Positions 45,230-54,039 are shown, numbered from the stretch's first letter. The stretch is DNA of 64,000 nt from an uncultured Sediminibacterium sp. (GCA_937911175.1 CALDSE010000057.1:1-64000), one strand, 5' to 3'. Numbers and translations: made by a program. Notes: generated from the letters alone by a model not told the origin.

Positions 45230-46264
45230 TTATTTTCCAAAAGCATTCCAACCCTGTGCAGTTATATCAAATAAATTTTTACCCTTAGTAATTAATTTAG
45301 CGCCTTCTTCTTTATCACACATATAACCAATCACACTAATTTCTTCTTGCAGGGTTATTTTATCGTAATCGGCCTGCTTCATGGTAAATAAAAGTTCATA
45401 GTCCTCTCCGCCATTCAATGCGCATACAGTTGGATCTAACCCAAACTTAAAAGCTGCAGCACGACTAGCATCATGAATAGGAATTTTCTCTTCATAAATT
45501 CTACAGCCTAAATTACTTTGCTTACACAAATGCAATAGCTCACTGCTTAACCCATCGCTAATATCCATCATGGAGGTAGGAAGTATTTGTTGATTTTCTA
45601 AAATTTCTATAATGTCTTTTCTAGCTTCTGGTTTTAATAAACGGCCTACTATATAATCTTCGTTTTCTAAATTGGGTTGTATTTGCGGGTTCTCTACAAA
45701 TATTTGTTTCTCCCGCTCCATTAAAGTTAAGCCTAAAAAAGCGGCGCCTAAATCGCCTGAAACGCAGATCAGATCACCACTTTCAGCCGTGCTTCTTTTT
45801 ATATATTTATCAGGGGCCACTTCTCCTAAGGCAGTAACTGAAATAATAAAGCCTTTTTGAGAAGTAGAGGTATCTCCACCAATTAAGTCCACATCATATT
45901 TTTCACAAGCAATATTCACCCCTTCATAAAATTCTTCTAAGGCTTCTAAACTAAATCTGTTGCTAAAAGCAATACTCATGGTTATTTGAGTAGGCGTTGC
46001 ATTCATTGCATAAATATCACTTAGGTTTACCATAACCGCTTTATAGCCTAAATGTTTAAGTGGTGTATACATTAAATCAAAGTGTACGCCTTCGATTAAC
46101 AGGTCGGTAGTAATCACTGTTTGTTTTCCAAAATGATCTATCACTGCTGCATCATCTCCTATCGATAAAATAGTAGAGGCATTATTTGTTTCAAAATTTT
46201 CTGTGAGATGATCTATTAAACCAAACTCACCTAATTTATCAATTTCAGTTCTTTCTGTTGACAT
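45230..46264 (-). CDS. thiL: thiamine-monophosphate kinase
   Basis: ThiL phosphorylates thiamine phosphate to the active cofactor TPP. The 344 aa of the AIR-synthase/ThiL fold show SIGDDAAVID, TTDLLIEGVHFDL, GYKAVMVNLSDIYAMNA, GGDTSTSQKG and MDISDGLSSELLHLC, all ThiL hallmarks. SelD was considered because mnmH is present, but the SelD N-terminal Cys/Sec motif is missing. It follows the inositol-phosphatase-like gene by 8 nt, so the two form an operon. Confidence 0.95.
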   Translation of the reverse strand: MSTERTEIDKLGEFGLIDHLTENFETNNASTILSIGDDAAVIDHFGKQTVITTDLLIEGVHFDLMYTPLKHLGYKAVMVNLSDIYAMNATPTQITMSIAFSNRFSLEALEEFYEGVNIACEKYDVDLIGGDTSTSQKGFIISVTALGEVAPDKYIKRSTAESGDLICVSGDLGAAFLGLTLMEREKQIFVENPQIQPNLENEDYIVGRLLKPEARKDIIEILENQQILPTSMMDISDGLSSELLHLCKQSNLGCRIYEEKIPIHDASRAAAFKFGLDPTVCALNGGEDYELLFTMKQADYDKITLQEEISVIGYMCDKEEGAKLITKGKNLFDITAQGWNAFGK

Positions 46265-46272
46265 AAAATAAT

Positions 46273-47049
46273 TTATAAATTTCCGCCTGTTATAACGTGT
46301 AATAATTGATCATGAATTTTACCATTGGTGGCTATAATGCCCGGCTGGTATGGGCTGTAGTCGTTTCCTTTTAGGTCGGTAACTTTTCCGCCTGCTTCTT
46401 CTACCATTAAAAAACCTGCGGCGCTATCCCATGCTTGTAGTTTATGTTCATAAAATCCATCGAACCTACCTGCCGCTGTCCAACATAAATCAATGGCTGC
46501 ACTGCCTAGTCTTCGAACCGGAATGGCCTTGCGAATTAATTTTTCAAAAATTTGTAAGGGCCCGTTTTCTGTATCTAAATATTGATAAGGAAAACCCGTT
46601 ACCAAACAACTGCTTAATAAATTGTCTTTATCACTTACTTGAATTTTATTACCATTTAAAGTAGCGCCCTTTCCTTTCTCTGCAATAAACATTTCATTCA
46701 TAATGGGATTATATACGGCGCCTAATATCATTTTACCTTCTTCTTCCACACCGATGCTCACACAACAAATAGGAATGCCATTGGCGAAATTAATAGTGCC
46801 ATCAATGGGATCAATGATCCATTTAATTTTAGAGTCTTGTTTTATTTCGCCCGTTTCTTCACTTAATATAAAATGCGAAGGAAAGGCCTCTTGAATCACT
46901 TTGAAAATAGCCTTCTCTGCAGCATGATCGGCCTCGGTTACTAGGTCGTTCAGAGAACCCTTGCTAGATATTGTAAAAGAACCGTTAAAAAAATGCTTTA
47001 ATTCTTTGCCACCGGCCTCTACAGCCTTTAAAAGTGTATTTTTAATCAT
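46273..47049 (-). CDS. inositol monophosphatase family protein (SuhB-like)
   Basis: This is a 258-aa Mg2+/Li+-dependent phosphatase. Metal-site motifs are LSEETGE, DPIDGTINFANG and WDSAAGFLMVEEAGG, with DLVTEADHAAEKA upstream. The family hydrolyses inositol-1-phosphate and related sugar phosphates; SuhB also binds RNA polymerase in E. coli. The real substrate is not evident. An exact -7 box ends 4 nt before the ATG, so the mRNA is likely leaderless, and thiL is co-transcribed. Confidence 0.9.
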   Translation of the reverse strand: MIKNTLLKAVEAGGKELKHFFNGSFTISSKGSLNDLVTEADHAAEKAIFKVIQEAFPSHFILSEETGEIKQDSKIKWIIDPIDGTINFANGIPICCVSIGVEEEGKMILGAVYNPIMNEMFIAEKGKGATLNGNKIQVSDKDNLLSSCLVTGFPYQYLDTENGPLQIFEKLIRKAIPVRRLGSAAIDLCWTAAGRFDGFYEHKLQAWDSAAGFLMVEEAGGKVTDLKGNDYSPYQPGIIATNGKIHDQLLHVITGGNL

Positions 47050-47053
47050 AAGG

Positions 47054-47061
47054 CAAAAGTA
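47054..47061 (-). promoter_or_regulatory. -7 box for inositol phosphatase-thiL
   Basis: TACTTTTG on the minus strand is an exact TAnnTTTG match ending 4 nt before the ATG. It is back to back with the GH3 box at 47087-47094, 25 bp away. Confidence 0.55.
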
Positions 47062-47086
47062 GGTGCGTTTGCTCGAATAACATTCC

Positions 47087-47094
47087 TATTTTTG
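47087..47094 (+). promoter_or_regulatory. -7 box for GH3 paralogue 2
   Basis: TATTTTTG is an exact TAnnTTTG match 36 nt before the ATG. A TTTG at 47068-47071 is a possible -33 element with a short 15-bp spacer. Confidence 0.6.
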
Positions 47095-47130
47095 CAGATA
47101 ATCTTTAAAAAATAAACCCCGATTCAGTAG

Positions 47131-48645
47131 ATGCCTATTTTTGAGATTAACCTACCAAAAAGCATTCAAAAAGCCTTGGGCATTCCCCCAAGAAGCCCCA
47201 AAAGAGCACAGCTACGCGTGCTCAAGAAATTACTGCGCCGAGCGAGGTATACTGCTTTTGGCCAGCAGTTTCATTTTGATAAAATTTTATTAAGCAAAAG
47301 GCCGGATAAGGTATTTCAACAGTCTGTACCTAGCTATAATTATAATAAAATTTATAAGGAATGGTGGCACCGAACCTTAAAAGGGGAATCAGATATTTGT
47401 TGGCCAGGTAAAATAAAATATTTCGCTTTAAGTAGTGGTACCAGCGAGTCTGCTAGTAAATACATTCCCATTACCAATGATTTATTAAGAGGCAATAAAA
47501 TTATTATGATTAAACAACTCATAAGTTTGTTTAAGTATAGTGATGTAAGTTTTGGATCTATTGGCAAGGGTTGGCTTGCTTTGGGTGGAAGTACCGACTT
47601 ACAAAAAGAAGCTGGGTATTATGCCGGTGATTTAAGTGGCATTACTGCGAAAAAAAATCCTTTTTGGTTTCAACCTTTTTATAAGCCTGGTAAAAAAATT
47701 GCTAAAGAAAGAGATTGGAATAAGAAATTGAAAGAGATTGTAGAAAAAGCGCCCGATTGGGATATTGGATTTATTGTGGGCGTGCCTGCTTGGATACAAA
47801 TGTGTATTGAAATGGTGATTGAAAAATACAAGCTTAATAATATTCACGAGATATGGCCGAATTTAGATTTTTTTGCGCATGGTGGCGTAAGCTTTGAACC
47901 TTATAAACATGGCTTTGAAAAATTATTAGGAAAACCTATCACTTATATTGAAACCTATTTGGCCAGCGAGGGTTTCTTGGCCTGGCAGGATAAACAAAAT
48001 GGCGTGGGTATGCGCTTGTCTTTTAACCAGCATATCTTTTTTGAATTTGTTCCTTTTGATGAAAACAACTTTGATGAAAATGGCGAGATGGTTGAAAACC
48101 CTCAAGCTTTACTAATACATGAAGTAGAAGAAAATAAAGATTACGCTATTTTAATAAGTACTGCTGCTGGGGCTTGGCGTTATTTAATTGGTGATACCAT
48201 TCGCTTTATTGACAAAGTGAATGCAGAAATTATTATTACAGGTAGAACAAAGCATTTTTTAAGTTTAGTAGGCGAACACCTAAGTGTTGATAATATGAAT
48301 AAGGCTATTCAACTAGTAAGCGAGGAGATGAATATATCTATTCCGGAATTTGGTGTAACGGGTGTGCCCTTTGAAAGTTTATTTGCACATCATTGGTATG
48401 TTGCCTGCAATGACGAGGTAGACAGCGATTTACTCATCAAAAAAATTGATGAGAAGTTAATTGAATTAAATGATGATTATGCAGTTGAGAGAAAAAGTGC
48501 TTTAAAGAAAGTTTTTATAACTGTTTTAAAAGAAAGCGTATTCATGGATTTTATGAGCAGCAAGGGCAAGGTGGGCGGCCAGCATAAGTTTCCAAGAGTT
48601 ATAAAAGGAAATTTATTGGATGATTGGAAAAAATTTATTGCCTAA
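47131..48645 (+). CDS. GH3-family acyl-adenylating enzyme (paralogue 2)
   Basis: This second 504-aa GH3 homologue has the same architecture as the one at 23577-25091: FALSSGTSESASKYIP (ATP loop), YLASEGFLAWQD and WRYLIGDTIRFID (AMP/metal contacts), and a common ending KVGGQHKFPR (KLGGQHKVPR in paralogue 1). It therefore should form an acyl-adenylate and transfer the acyl group to an unknown amine. It is followed after 2 nt by a LysE-type exporter, suggesting that a small amino-acid-like product might be exported (inference). Confidence 0.87.
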   Translation: MPIFEINLPKSIQKALGIPPRSPKRAQLRVLKKLLRRARYTAFGQQFHFDKILLSKRPDKVFQQSVPSYNYNKIYKEWWHRTLKGESDICWPGKIKYFALSSGTSESASKYIPITNDLLRGNKIIMIKQLISLFKYSDVSFGSIGKGWLALGGSTDLQKEAGYYAGDLSGITAKKNPFWFQPFYKPGKKIAKERDWNKKLKEIVEKAPDWDIGFIVGVPAWIQMCIEMVIEKYKLNNIHEIWPNLDFFAHGGVSFEPYKHGFEKLLGKPITYIETYLASEGFLAWQDKQNGVGMRLSFNQHIFFEFVPFDENNFDENGEMVENPQALLIHEVEENKDYAILISTAAGAWRYLIGDTIRFIDKVNAEIIITGRTKHFLSLVGEHLSVDNMNKAIQLVSEEMNISIPEFGVTGVPFESLFAHHWYVACNDEVDSDLLIKKIDEKLIELNDDYAVERKSALKKVFITVLKESVFMDFMSSKGKVGGQHKFPRVIKGNLLDDWKKFIA

Positions 48646-48647
48646 GT

Positions 48648-49289
48648 ATGATTGCCCCCATTTTAAAAGGTTTGTTGTTGGGACTTATTTTAAGTATTTC
48701 TATTGGCCCCGTTATTTTTGCAATATTAAAACAAAGTTTAACCAATGGACATAAGGCAGGATATGTTTTTGTAGCAGGCGTTTCTATAAGTGATATAGTT
48801 TTATTATTTATTTGTAATTTTTTTACTGGCTTTTTTACACTCGCTTTATCACATAAGGCCTTAATTGCCATGCTGGGTGCTGGTTTTTTATTAGTGATGA
48901 GTGTGTATACTTTATTTTTTAAAAAAATAGTTTTTGAAGGGGGAGAGGATAGTAAAGAAAAGTTAATGAGTAAAAGAGATTTAGTTTCTACTTTTTTATC
49001 GGGCTTTTTTATGAACACGCTAAACCCTAGTGTATTTTTATTTTGGTTTGCATGGACGGCAGCTATTAGTGCAACTGCGGCTGAAACAAATAATCCGCTT
49101 AGTTATAGAATACTTGTATTCGGTACTTGTTTGTTGTTTGTATTATTATCTGATTTACTAAAAGTGGCATTAGCAGGCAAGCTTCGACCTAAACTTACCC
49201 TTCATAACATGATAATCATTAACAGAGTCTCGGGGATTATTATTTTAGTATTTAGTGCAGCCTTGTTCTATGGGGCGCTGCATTATTAG
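48648..49289 (+). CDS. LysE/RhtB-family amino-acid exporter
   Basis: This is a 213-aa inner-membrane protein with six predicted helices. The N-terminal motif GLILSISIGPVIFAILKQSLTNGHKAG is that of the LysE/RhtB translocators, which export amino acids and derivatives. MNTLNPSVFLFWFAW is the second family motif. The start MIAPILKG is chosen because it begins 2 nt after the GH3 stop; an in-frame ATG inside GH3 would add eight unlikely residues. The cargo is unknown, but operon context links it to GH3 chemistry. Confidence 0.86.
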   Translation: MIAPILKGLLLGLILSISIGPVIFAILKQSLTNGHKAGYVFVAGVSISDIVLLFICNFFTGFFTLALSHKALIAMLGAGFLLVMSVYTLFFKKIVFEGGEDSKEKLMSKRDLVSTFLSGFFMNTLNPSVFLFWFAWTAAISATAAETNNPLSYRILVFGTCLLFVLLSDLLKVALAGKLRPKLTLHNMIIINRVSGIIILVFSAALFYGALHY

Positions 49290-49361
49290 TCATTTATAGT
49301 AAGCCATCTTTTCGCTATATATCTTATTCTATATTAAAAATAAAAATCGTAAATTGCTGTA

Positions 49362-49928
49362 GTGAAAAAATTAATCATCTTTAAGTTTTGTTTTTTGGTA
49401 ATTCTTTTGTCTGTAATGCATTCAGATCTAAAGGCACAAGGAGGCAAACTATTATTATTAAAGGATCGTGGTGTGATTATAAGATCCTTTACCGAAGGTG
49501 ATTATATAAACTTTGAGTTTAGCAATGCGCAATGGCTTACCGGCTATATCGATTGGATTCGAGGTGATTCTATTCAAGTTAATCATTTTGCCTTACAGGG
49601 TTCTGTAACCATGTTTGGTACCTATGGTCAGGATACGCTTAAACTAGGTCGACTCATTTTACATATTAATGAAATAAAGGCCTTTGCAAAAGATAGAGGG
49701 CGCTTTAGAAGTGTGTTTACCAATGGAGCTGTTTTAAAAGCTGGTGGTCTTGGTTATGTAGGTTTAAATATTATAAATTCTGCTATAAATGGCGATAATA
49801 TTTTTGAAACTAAAAATATAAGCAAATTAGCTGGGGGCATAACAGCCTGGCTTGCGGGCGTGCTAGTTAAGAGGTCTAATCCCGATTACCGTCCCATTGG
49901 AAAACGTTTTAGTGTAGAAATTTTATAA
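49362..49928 (+). CDS. unknown exported protein
   Basis: This is a 188-aa protein of no family I recognise. A signal peptide (KLIIFKFCFLVILLSVMHSDLKAQ) follows a GTG start. The mature part is about 160 residues with beta-strand-like N-terminal half (GVIIRSFTEGDYINFEF, GYIDWIRGDSIQVNHF) and a glycine-rich hydrophobic stretch (about 125-170) that could span a membrane. It lies 9 nt before mtgA, also GTG-started, so the two are likely co-translated and the protein may act near the cell wall. Confidence 0.65.
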   Translation: MKKLIIFKFCFLVILLSVMHSDLKAQGGKLLLLKDRGVIIRSFTEGDYINFEFSNAQWLTGYIDWIRGDSIQVNHFALQGSVTMFGTYGQDTLKLGRLILHINEIKAFAKDRGRFRSVFTNGAVLKAGGLGYVGLNIINSAINGDNIFETKNISKLAGGITAWLAGVLVKRSNPDYRPIGKRFSVEIL

Positions 49929-49937
49929 ATTGTATTT

Positions 49938-50630
49938 GTGTTTAAAAAAATACGTCGCTTTTTTCTTTATTTATTTTTAAGTTCATTGGCTTATGTGCTC
50001 ATAACTAAATTTATAGAGCCACCCATTACCATTACACAAATTACCAACGCATTTGGTTTAGGTTTAAAAAGAGATTATGTTGCTTGGGATAAAATGTCCT
50101 ATAATATTAAACTAGCGGCTATGGCAAGCGAGGACCAGGCCTTTACAGATCATATGGGCTTTGATTGGGACGCTATTGAAAAAAGCCTTCGACCTAAAAA
50201 GAAAAAGAAAAAATCTAAAATACCATTGGGAGGTGGTGCTAGCACTATTTCGCAACAGGTTGCTAAAAATGTTTTTTTGTGGCAGGGCGGCCGCTATGAT
50301 AAATACATCAGAAAAATTCCAGAAGTGTATTTTACATTTTTAATAGAACTTATTTGGGGGAAGCAAAGAATTTTAGAAGTGTATTTAAATGTAATTGAAA
50401 CTGGGCCTGGTTGTTTTGGGGTGGAAGCTGCAGCACAACACTATTTTAAAAAGTCTGCTAAAAACCTATCAAGGGCTGAGGCCGCCATGATTGTTGCAGG
50501 TTTTCCCAATCCTAAAAAATTTACCGCGCGTCCAATGACTAGAAGGGTTTCATGGCGCTATCCACAAATTCTAAGAGAGATGAATAATATTGAAACAGAT
50601 GAGGATGTAGCTGCCTTGTTGAAAAACTAA
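49938..50630 (+). CDS. mtgA: monofunctional peptidoglycan glycosyltransferase
   Basis: MtgA polymerises lipid II into glycan strands at the outer face of the inner membrane, without a transpeptidase domain. The 230 aa comprise an N-terminal membrane anchor (about 5-22) and a GT51 domain. The catalytic Glu is in ASEDQAFTDHMGFDWDAI, GGGASTISQQVAKNVFLW follows, and KQRILEVYLNVIETGPG carries the second essential Glu. The start is GTG. The gene is preceded at 9 nt by the unknown exported protein. Confidence 0.92.
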   Translation: MFKKIRRFFLYLFLSSLAYVLITKFIEPPITITQITNAFGLGLKRDYVAWDKMSYNIKLAAMASEDQAFTDHMGFDWDAIEKSLRPKKKKKKSKIPLGGGASTISQQVAKNVFLWQGGRYDKYIRKIPEVYFTFLIELIWGKQRILEVYLNVIETGPGCFGVEAAAQHYFKKSAKNLSRAEAAMIVAGFPNPKKFTARPMTRRVSWRYPQILREMNNIETDEDVAALLKN

Positions 50631-50640
50631 TGACTCAATA

Positions 50641-50670
50641 ATTATGAATTATACAAATATTATTCATAAT
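50641..50670. repeat. inverted repeat between mtgA and nadR-like kinase
   Basis: The 9-bp arms ATTATGAAT and ATTCATAAT are separated by 12 bp between convergent genes. The arms are AT-rich and no T-run follows, so the hairpin is a weak terminator at best. Confidence 0.45.
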
Positions 50671-50710
50671 ATAAGAATACTTATTTCTAATAAATACATC
50701 CTTAGATAAA

Positions 50711-51286
50711 CTATCCTAAAATTTTATCAATGAGTTGAATGGCGTTCTGGGTTCTTTGATCGCCCGCACCACTTACAATCCCCCAGGGTGTATTTTGATT
50801 GATTAAAATATCTTTATAAATAGCAAATAATTCTTGTCTTGGTTTTTCATCTGGGTATTCACGCATTTCATCTGGAGTCCATACTAGGTCTATATCACAT
50901 AGAAGATAGAGGTCGTACTCTCTTTTATGAATTTCATCTAAGATATAAGTATGGCAATTATTAAAAACATATTCACACCAAACCTTCATAACATACATGT
51001 TGGTGTCAATAACTATCTTGTTTTTTGATTTTTCAATAAATAGTTGCTCCGCTTTTTGTATTGCCTCGTCCTCTAATGTTAATTGCCCCTTAGCAATTGT
51101 TAATAAATCTTCGAAATTATATTTTGTACCGTTTTCATGTAAATACTGTCTGGCATATTCTTTACAATCCACCACTCCATAGTGTTTAGCTAATGCTTCT
51201 GATAATGTTGATTTACCCGTGGACTCTGGGCCTAGCACCACAATTTTTTGCAGCTTGGTATTTCTTGTTGGTGTTTCTTTAGACAT
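50711..51286 (-). CDS. NadR-type ribosylnicotinamide kinase
   Basis: This 191-aa P-loop kinase has GPESTGKST at about residues 19-27 and the NadR C-terminal domain pattern (KEYARQYL, IDTNMYVMKVW, DLVWTPDEMREY). It phosphorylates nicotinamide riboside to NMN for NAD salvage. The NMN-adenylyltransferase and DNA-binding domains of enterobacterial NadR are missing, so it is a stand-alone kinase. pnuC lies 18 nt upstream in the same operon, giving uptake and trapping of the same substrate. Confidence 0.88.
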   Translation of the reverse strand: MSKETPTRNTKLQKIVVLGPESTGKSTLSEALAKHYGVVDCKEYARQYLHENGTKYNFEDLLTIAKGQLTLEDEAIQKAEQLFIEKSKNKIVIDTNMYVMKVWCEYVFNNCHTYILDEIHKREYDLYLLCDIDLVWTPDEMREYPDEKPRQELFAIYKDILINQNTPWGIVSGAGDQRTQNAIQLIDKILG

Positions 51287-51304
51287 AGTATGCTTTGAAG
51301 AATT

Positions 51305-51943
51305 TTACGCTTGATTAAGGTTTTTAGCATTATTTGCTTTTCTACTCCACTCTATCCATCCTGCAATAGCTAAAATTAATAGTACTATAAATTGAACACT
51401 TGTAAAAGTGTAACCCTTTATAAAATATAAAGGTATGGAGGCAATATTGGTAAGCACCCACCAAAACCAACTCTCTACTTTTTTCTTCGCCATTAACCAC
51501 ATAGCTGTATACGCAGAGGCGCTTGCAAGTGCGTCTGCCCAAGGAATGGCTTCTGGTGCAAAGGATTGTTTTACATAAACCAAGGCAAAATATATAATGG
51601 CATATACGCCTGCAAAAAATAAAAACTGCTGAATTCTCTCTTTGGTGTTACTATTCGTTATTTGTAAAATAAACTCTTGATTGGTTTGATTTTTTCTGGT
51701 CCACAAATACCATCCATACAAACTCATAATGGTATAATATAAATTCACGCTAGCCTCTCCAAGTAAATGTCCTTTAAAACTTAAGTAAATATAAATGGTC
51801 GTATTTAATAGGCCCGTAGGAAATACTAAAATATTTTCTTTTCTACTATACCAAACAGAAACAATACCCGATATAACTGCTATGGCTTCTATCCAAGTAG
51901 TTTGCACTAAGCCGTTATATATAGATTCTAAAATAGAGGACAT
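51305..51943 (-). CDS. pnuC: nicotinamide riboside transporter PnuC
   Basis: PnuC is a seven-helix facilitator that imports nicotinamide riboside, trapped inside by phosphorylation. The 212 aa carry the family segments IAVISGIVSVWYSRKENILVFPTG, YYTIMSLYGWYLW and the W-rich KKVESWFWWVLTNIASIPLYF. Some PnuC homologues carry thiamine (PnuT), but the adjacent ribosylnicotinamide kinase argues for nicotinamide riboside. uvrB lies 44 nt upstream on the same strand. Confidence 0.92.
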   Translation of the reverse strand: MSSILESIYNGLVQTTWIEAIAVISGIVSVWYSRKENILVFPTGLLNTTIYIYLSFKGHLLGEASVNLYYTIMSLYGWYLWTRKNQTNQEFILQITNSNTKERIQQFLFFAGVYAIIYFALVYVKQSFAPEAIPWADALASASAYTAMWLMAKKKVESWFWWVLTNIASIPLYFIKGYTFTSVQFIVLLILAIAGWIEWSRKANNAKNLNQA

Positions 51944-51987
51944 GGGTATAAAATTAATACAAATACTAGTGGTATAATTATTTTGTT

Positions 51988-54024
51988 CTAAGCATTTTTC
52001 ATTTTCTCCAACTGGGCTTCCAATCTAAACATTTCATCTCTTAGCTTAGCCGCTTCCATAAAATCAAGGGCCTTTGCAAACTTATCCATTTGCTTTTTCG
52101 TCTGTGTAATGGCTTTTTCTATTTGCGGTATGGTTTTGAATTCATCAGAGGCATTTGTAACCATTTCAAGATCGTCGCTAGTTTTAATATTTATATTATT
52201 TAGCGTAAAGCCCTTTATATCTAATACGGCAGTTTGTGCCATTACCTGTTCTATACTTTTAATAATAGTGGTGGGCGTAATGTTATTGTCTGTATTGTAT
52301 TTTATTTGTTTGGCCCTTCTTCTATCGGTCTCGTCCATGGTACGGCGCATGCTCTTGGTAATTTGATCGGCATAAAATATAACGCGACCATTTACATTTC
52401 TAGCAGCTCTTCCTGATGTTTGTGTTAAGGACTTTTCATTTCTTAAAAAGCCTTCTTTGTCTGCATCTAATACTACCACTAGTGATACCTCTGGTAAATC
52501 AAGTCCCTCTCTTAATAAATTCACACCCACTAGTACATCAATCACGCCTAATCTTAATTCTCTTAAAATTTCTACGCGTTCAAGGGCGTCAATATCGCTA
52601 TGTATATATTTTGATTTTATTTGAATACGACTTAAATAGCGGTCCATTTCTTCCGCCATTTTTTTAGTAAGCGTGGTAACTAAAACGCGGTCTCCTTTTT
52701 CAACCTGCATCGCAATCTCTTCTAATAGGTCGTCAATTTGGTTTTTTGTAGGACGCACTTCTATTGGCGGATCCAATAGCCCCGTGGGTCTTACCACTTG
52801 TTCAATAATTAAACCTCCTGTTTTTTCTAATTCATATTCTCCCGGTGTGGCGCTCACAAATATGGACTGCCCTACCATATTTTCAAACTCATTAAAATTA
52901 AGAGGCCTATTATCAATAGCACTTGGAAGTCTAAAACCATATTCTACTAAATTCATTTTTCTACTTCTATCTCCACCATACATTCCAGTTATTTGTGGAA
53001 TAGTAACATGGCTTTCATCTATTACACATAAAAAGTCCTTGGGGAAATAATCTAATAAACAAAAGGGTCTTGTTCCGGGCTTTCTTCTATCAAAAAATCT
53101 GGAGTAGTTTTCTATACCCGTGCAATAGCCTAACTCTCTAATCATTTCAATATCGTATTCAACACGCTCTTTAATTCTTTGTGCTTCAAGATGCTTACCA
53201 GTGTTTTTAAAATACTCCACTTGCGCGCGCATTTCATCTTGAATTTCATAAATAATTTCTTGAACTAAGTCCTTGGGGGCTAAATATAAATTAGCAGGAA
53301 AGATGGCCGCATTTTCCATCGTCTCTATTCTTTTGCCGCTTTCTACTTCAATACTTTCAATAGATTCTATTTCATCTCCAAAAAATGTAATGCGGTATCC
53401 ATAGTCCACATAGGGTAGTCGAATGTCAACAGTATCTCCATTCACTCTGAAAGAACCTCTATCAAATTCAGTCACCGTTCGGTGGTATAAACTATTTACC
53501 AGGGCATGTAAAAATGCTTGTCTAGGCAAAACCATGCCTGCATTTATTCTTATAATTCCCTTTTCATACTCTGTAGGGTTACCCATACCATAAATACAAC
53601 TCACGCTGGCTACAATAATAATATCTCTGCGGCCACTTAATAATTGAGCGGTAGCTTGTAATCTTAATTTATCAAGCTCTTCATTAATGCTTAAATCTTT
53701 TTCAATGTAAACACCAGAAGTGGGTAAATAAGCTTCTGGTTGATAATAATCGTAATAAGAAACAAAATAACCCACTGCATTATTAGGAAAAAATTGCTTG
53801 AACTCTCCGTAGAGCTGTGCCACCAATGTTTTATTATGTGTTAAAACAAGTGTGGGCCTTTGTACATTTTGTATAAGATTGGCAATGGTAAAAGTTTTAC
53901 CACTACCTGTTACGCCTAAAAGTGTATGATACCGCTCGCCTTCCAAGACCCCGTCGGTGAGTGCTTGAATGGCTGTAGGCTGATCGCCCGACGGGGTATA
54001 GGTGGATTCTAATTGAAAAGGCAT
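51988..54024 (-). CDS. uvrB: excinuclease ABC subunit B
   Basis: UvrB verifies DNA damage after loading by UvrA and recruits UvrC for incision. It is 678 aa. Walker A is in GVTGSGKTFTIAN, the beta-hairpin YYDYYQPEAY, CVIDESHVT (motif II), LREGLDLPEVSLV and QTSGRAARN (motif VI) follow, and the C-terminal UVR domain is EKAITQTKKQMDKFAKALDFMEAAKLRDEM. The ATG at 54024 (MPFQLEST) is chosen over a TTG two codons upstream, which lies inside an exact -7 box. Confidence 0.96.
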   Translation of the reverse strand: MPFQLESTYTPSGDQPTAIQALTDGVLEGERYHTLLGVTGSGKTFTIANLIQNVQRPTLVLTHNKTLVAQLYGEFKQFFPNNAVGYFVSYYDYYQPEAYLPTSGVYIEKDLSINEELDKLRLQATAQLLSGRRDIIIVASVSCIYGMGNPTEYEKGIIRINAGMVLPRQAFLHALVNSLYHRTVTEFDRGSFRVNGDTVDIRLPYVDYGYRITFFGDEIESIESIEVESGKRIETMENAAIFPANLYLAPKDLVQEIIYEIQDEMRAQVEYFKNTGKHLEAQRIKERVEYDIEMIRELGYCTGIENYSRFFDRRKPGTRPFCLLDYFPKDFLCVIDESHVTIPQITGMYGGDRSRKMNLVEYGFRLPSAIDNRPLNFNEFENMVGQSIFVSATPGEYELEKTGGLIIEQVVRPTGLLDPPIEVRPTKNQIDDLLEEIAMQVEKGDRVLVTTLTKKMAEEMDRYLSRIQIKSKYIHSDIDALERVEILRELRLGVIDVLVGVNLLREGLDLPEVSLVVVLDADKEGFLRNEKSLTQTSGRAARNVNGRVIFYADQITKSMRRTMDETDRRRAKQIKYNTDNNITPTTIIKSIEQVMAQTAVLDIKGFTLNNINIKTSDDLEMVTNASDEFKTIPQIEKAITQTKKQMDKFAKALDFMEAAKLRDEMFRLEAQLEKMKNA

Positions 54025-54027
54025 TTG

Positions 54028-54035
54028 CAAATTTA
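54028..54035 (-). promoter_or_regulatory. -7 box for uvrB
   Basis: TAAATTTG on the minus strand is an exact TAnnTTTG match ending only 3 nt before the uvrB ATG, implying a leaderless transcript. Confidence 0.5.
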
Positions 54036-54039
54036 CATG

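Noticed and set aside
45230-46264. SelD (selenophosphate synthase) as partner of mnmH
   Set aside because: The motifs are those of ThiL, and the SelD N-terminal Cys/Sec segment is absent.
50641-50670. Strong terminator after mtgA
   Set aside because: The inverted repeat is AT-rich with a 12-bp spacer and no T-run, so it is listed only as a repeat.
51944-51987. TPP riboswitch before pnuC
   Set aside because: Only 44 nt separate pnuC from uvrB, too short for the TPP aptamer, and the kinase partner points to nicotinamide riboside.
52109-53050. Several open frames opposite uvrB
   Set aside because: They are antisense to conserved uvrB motifs and have compositions typical of shadow frames.
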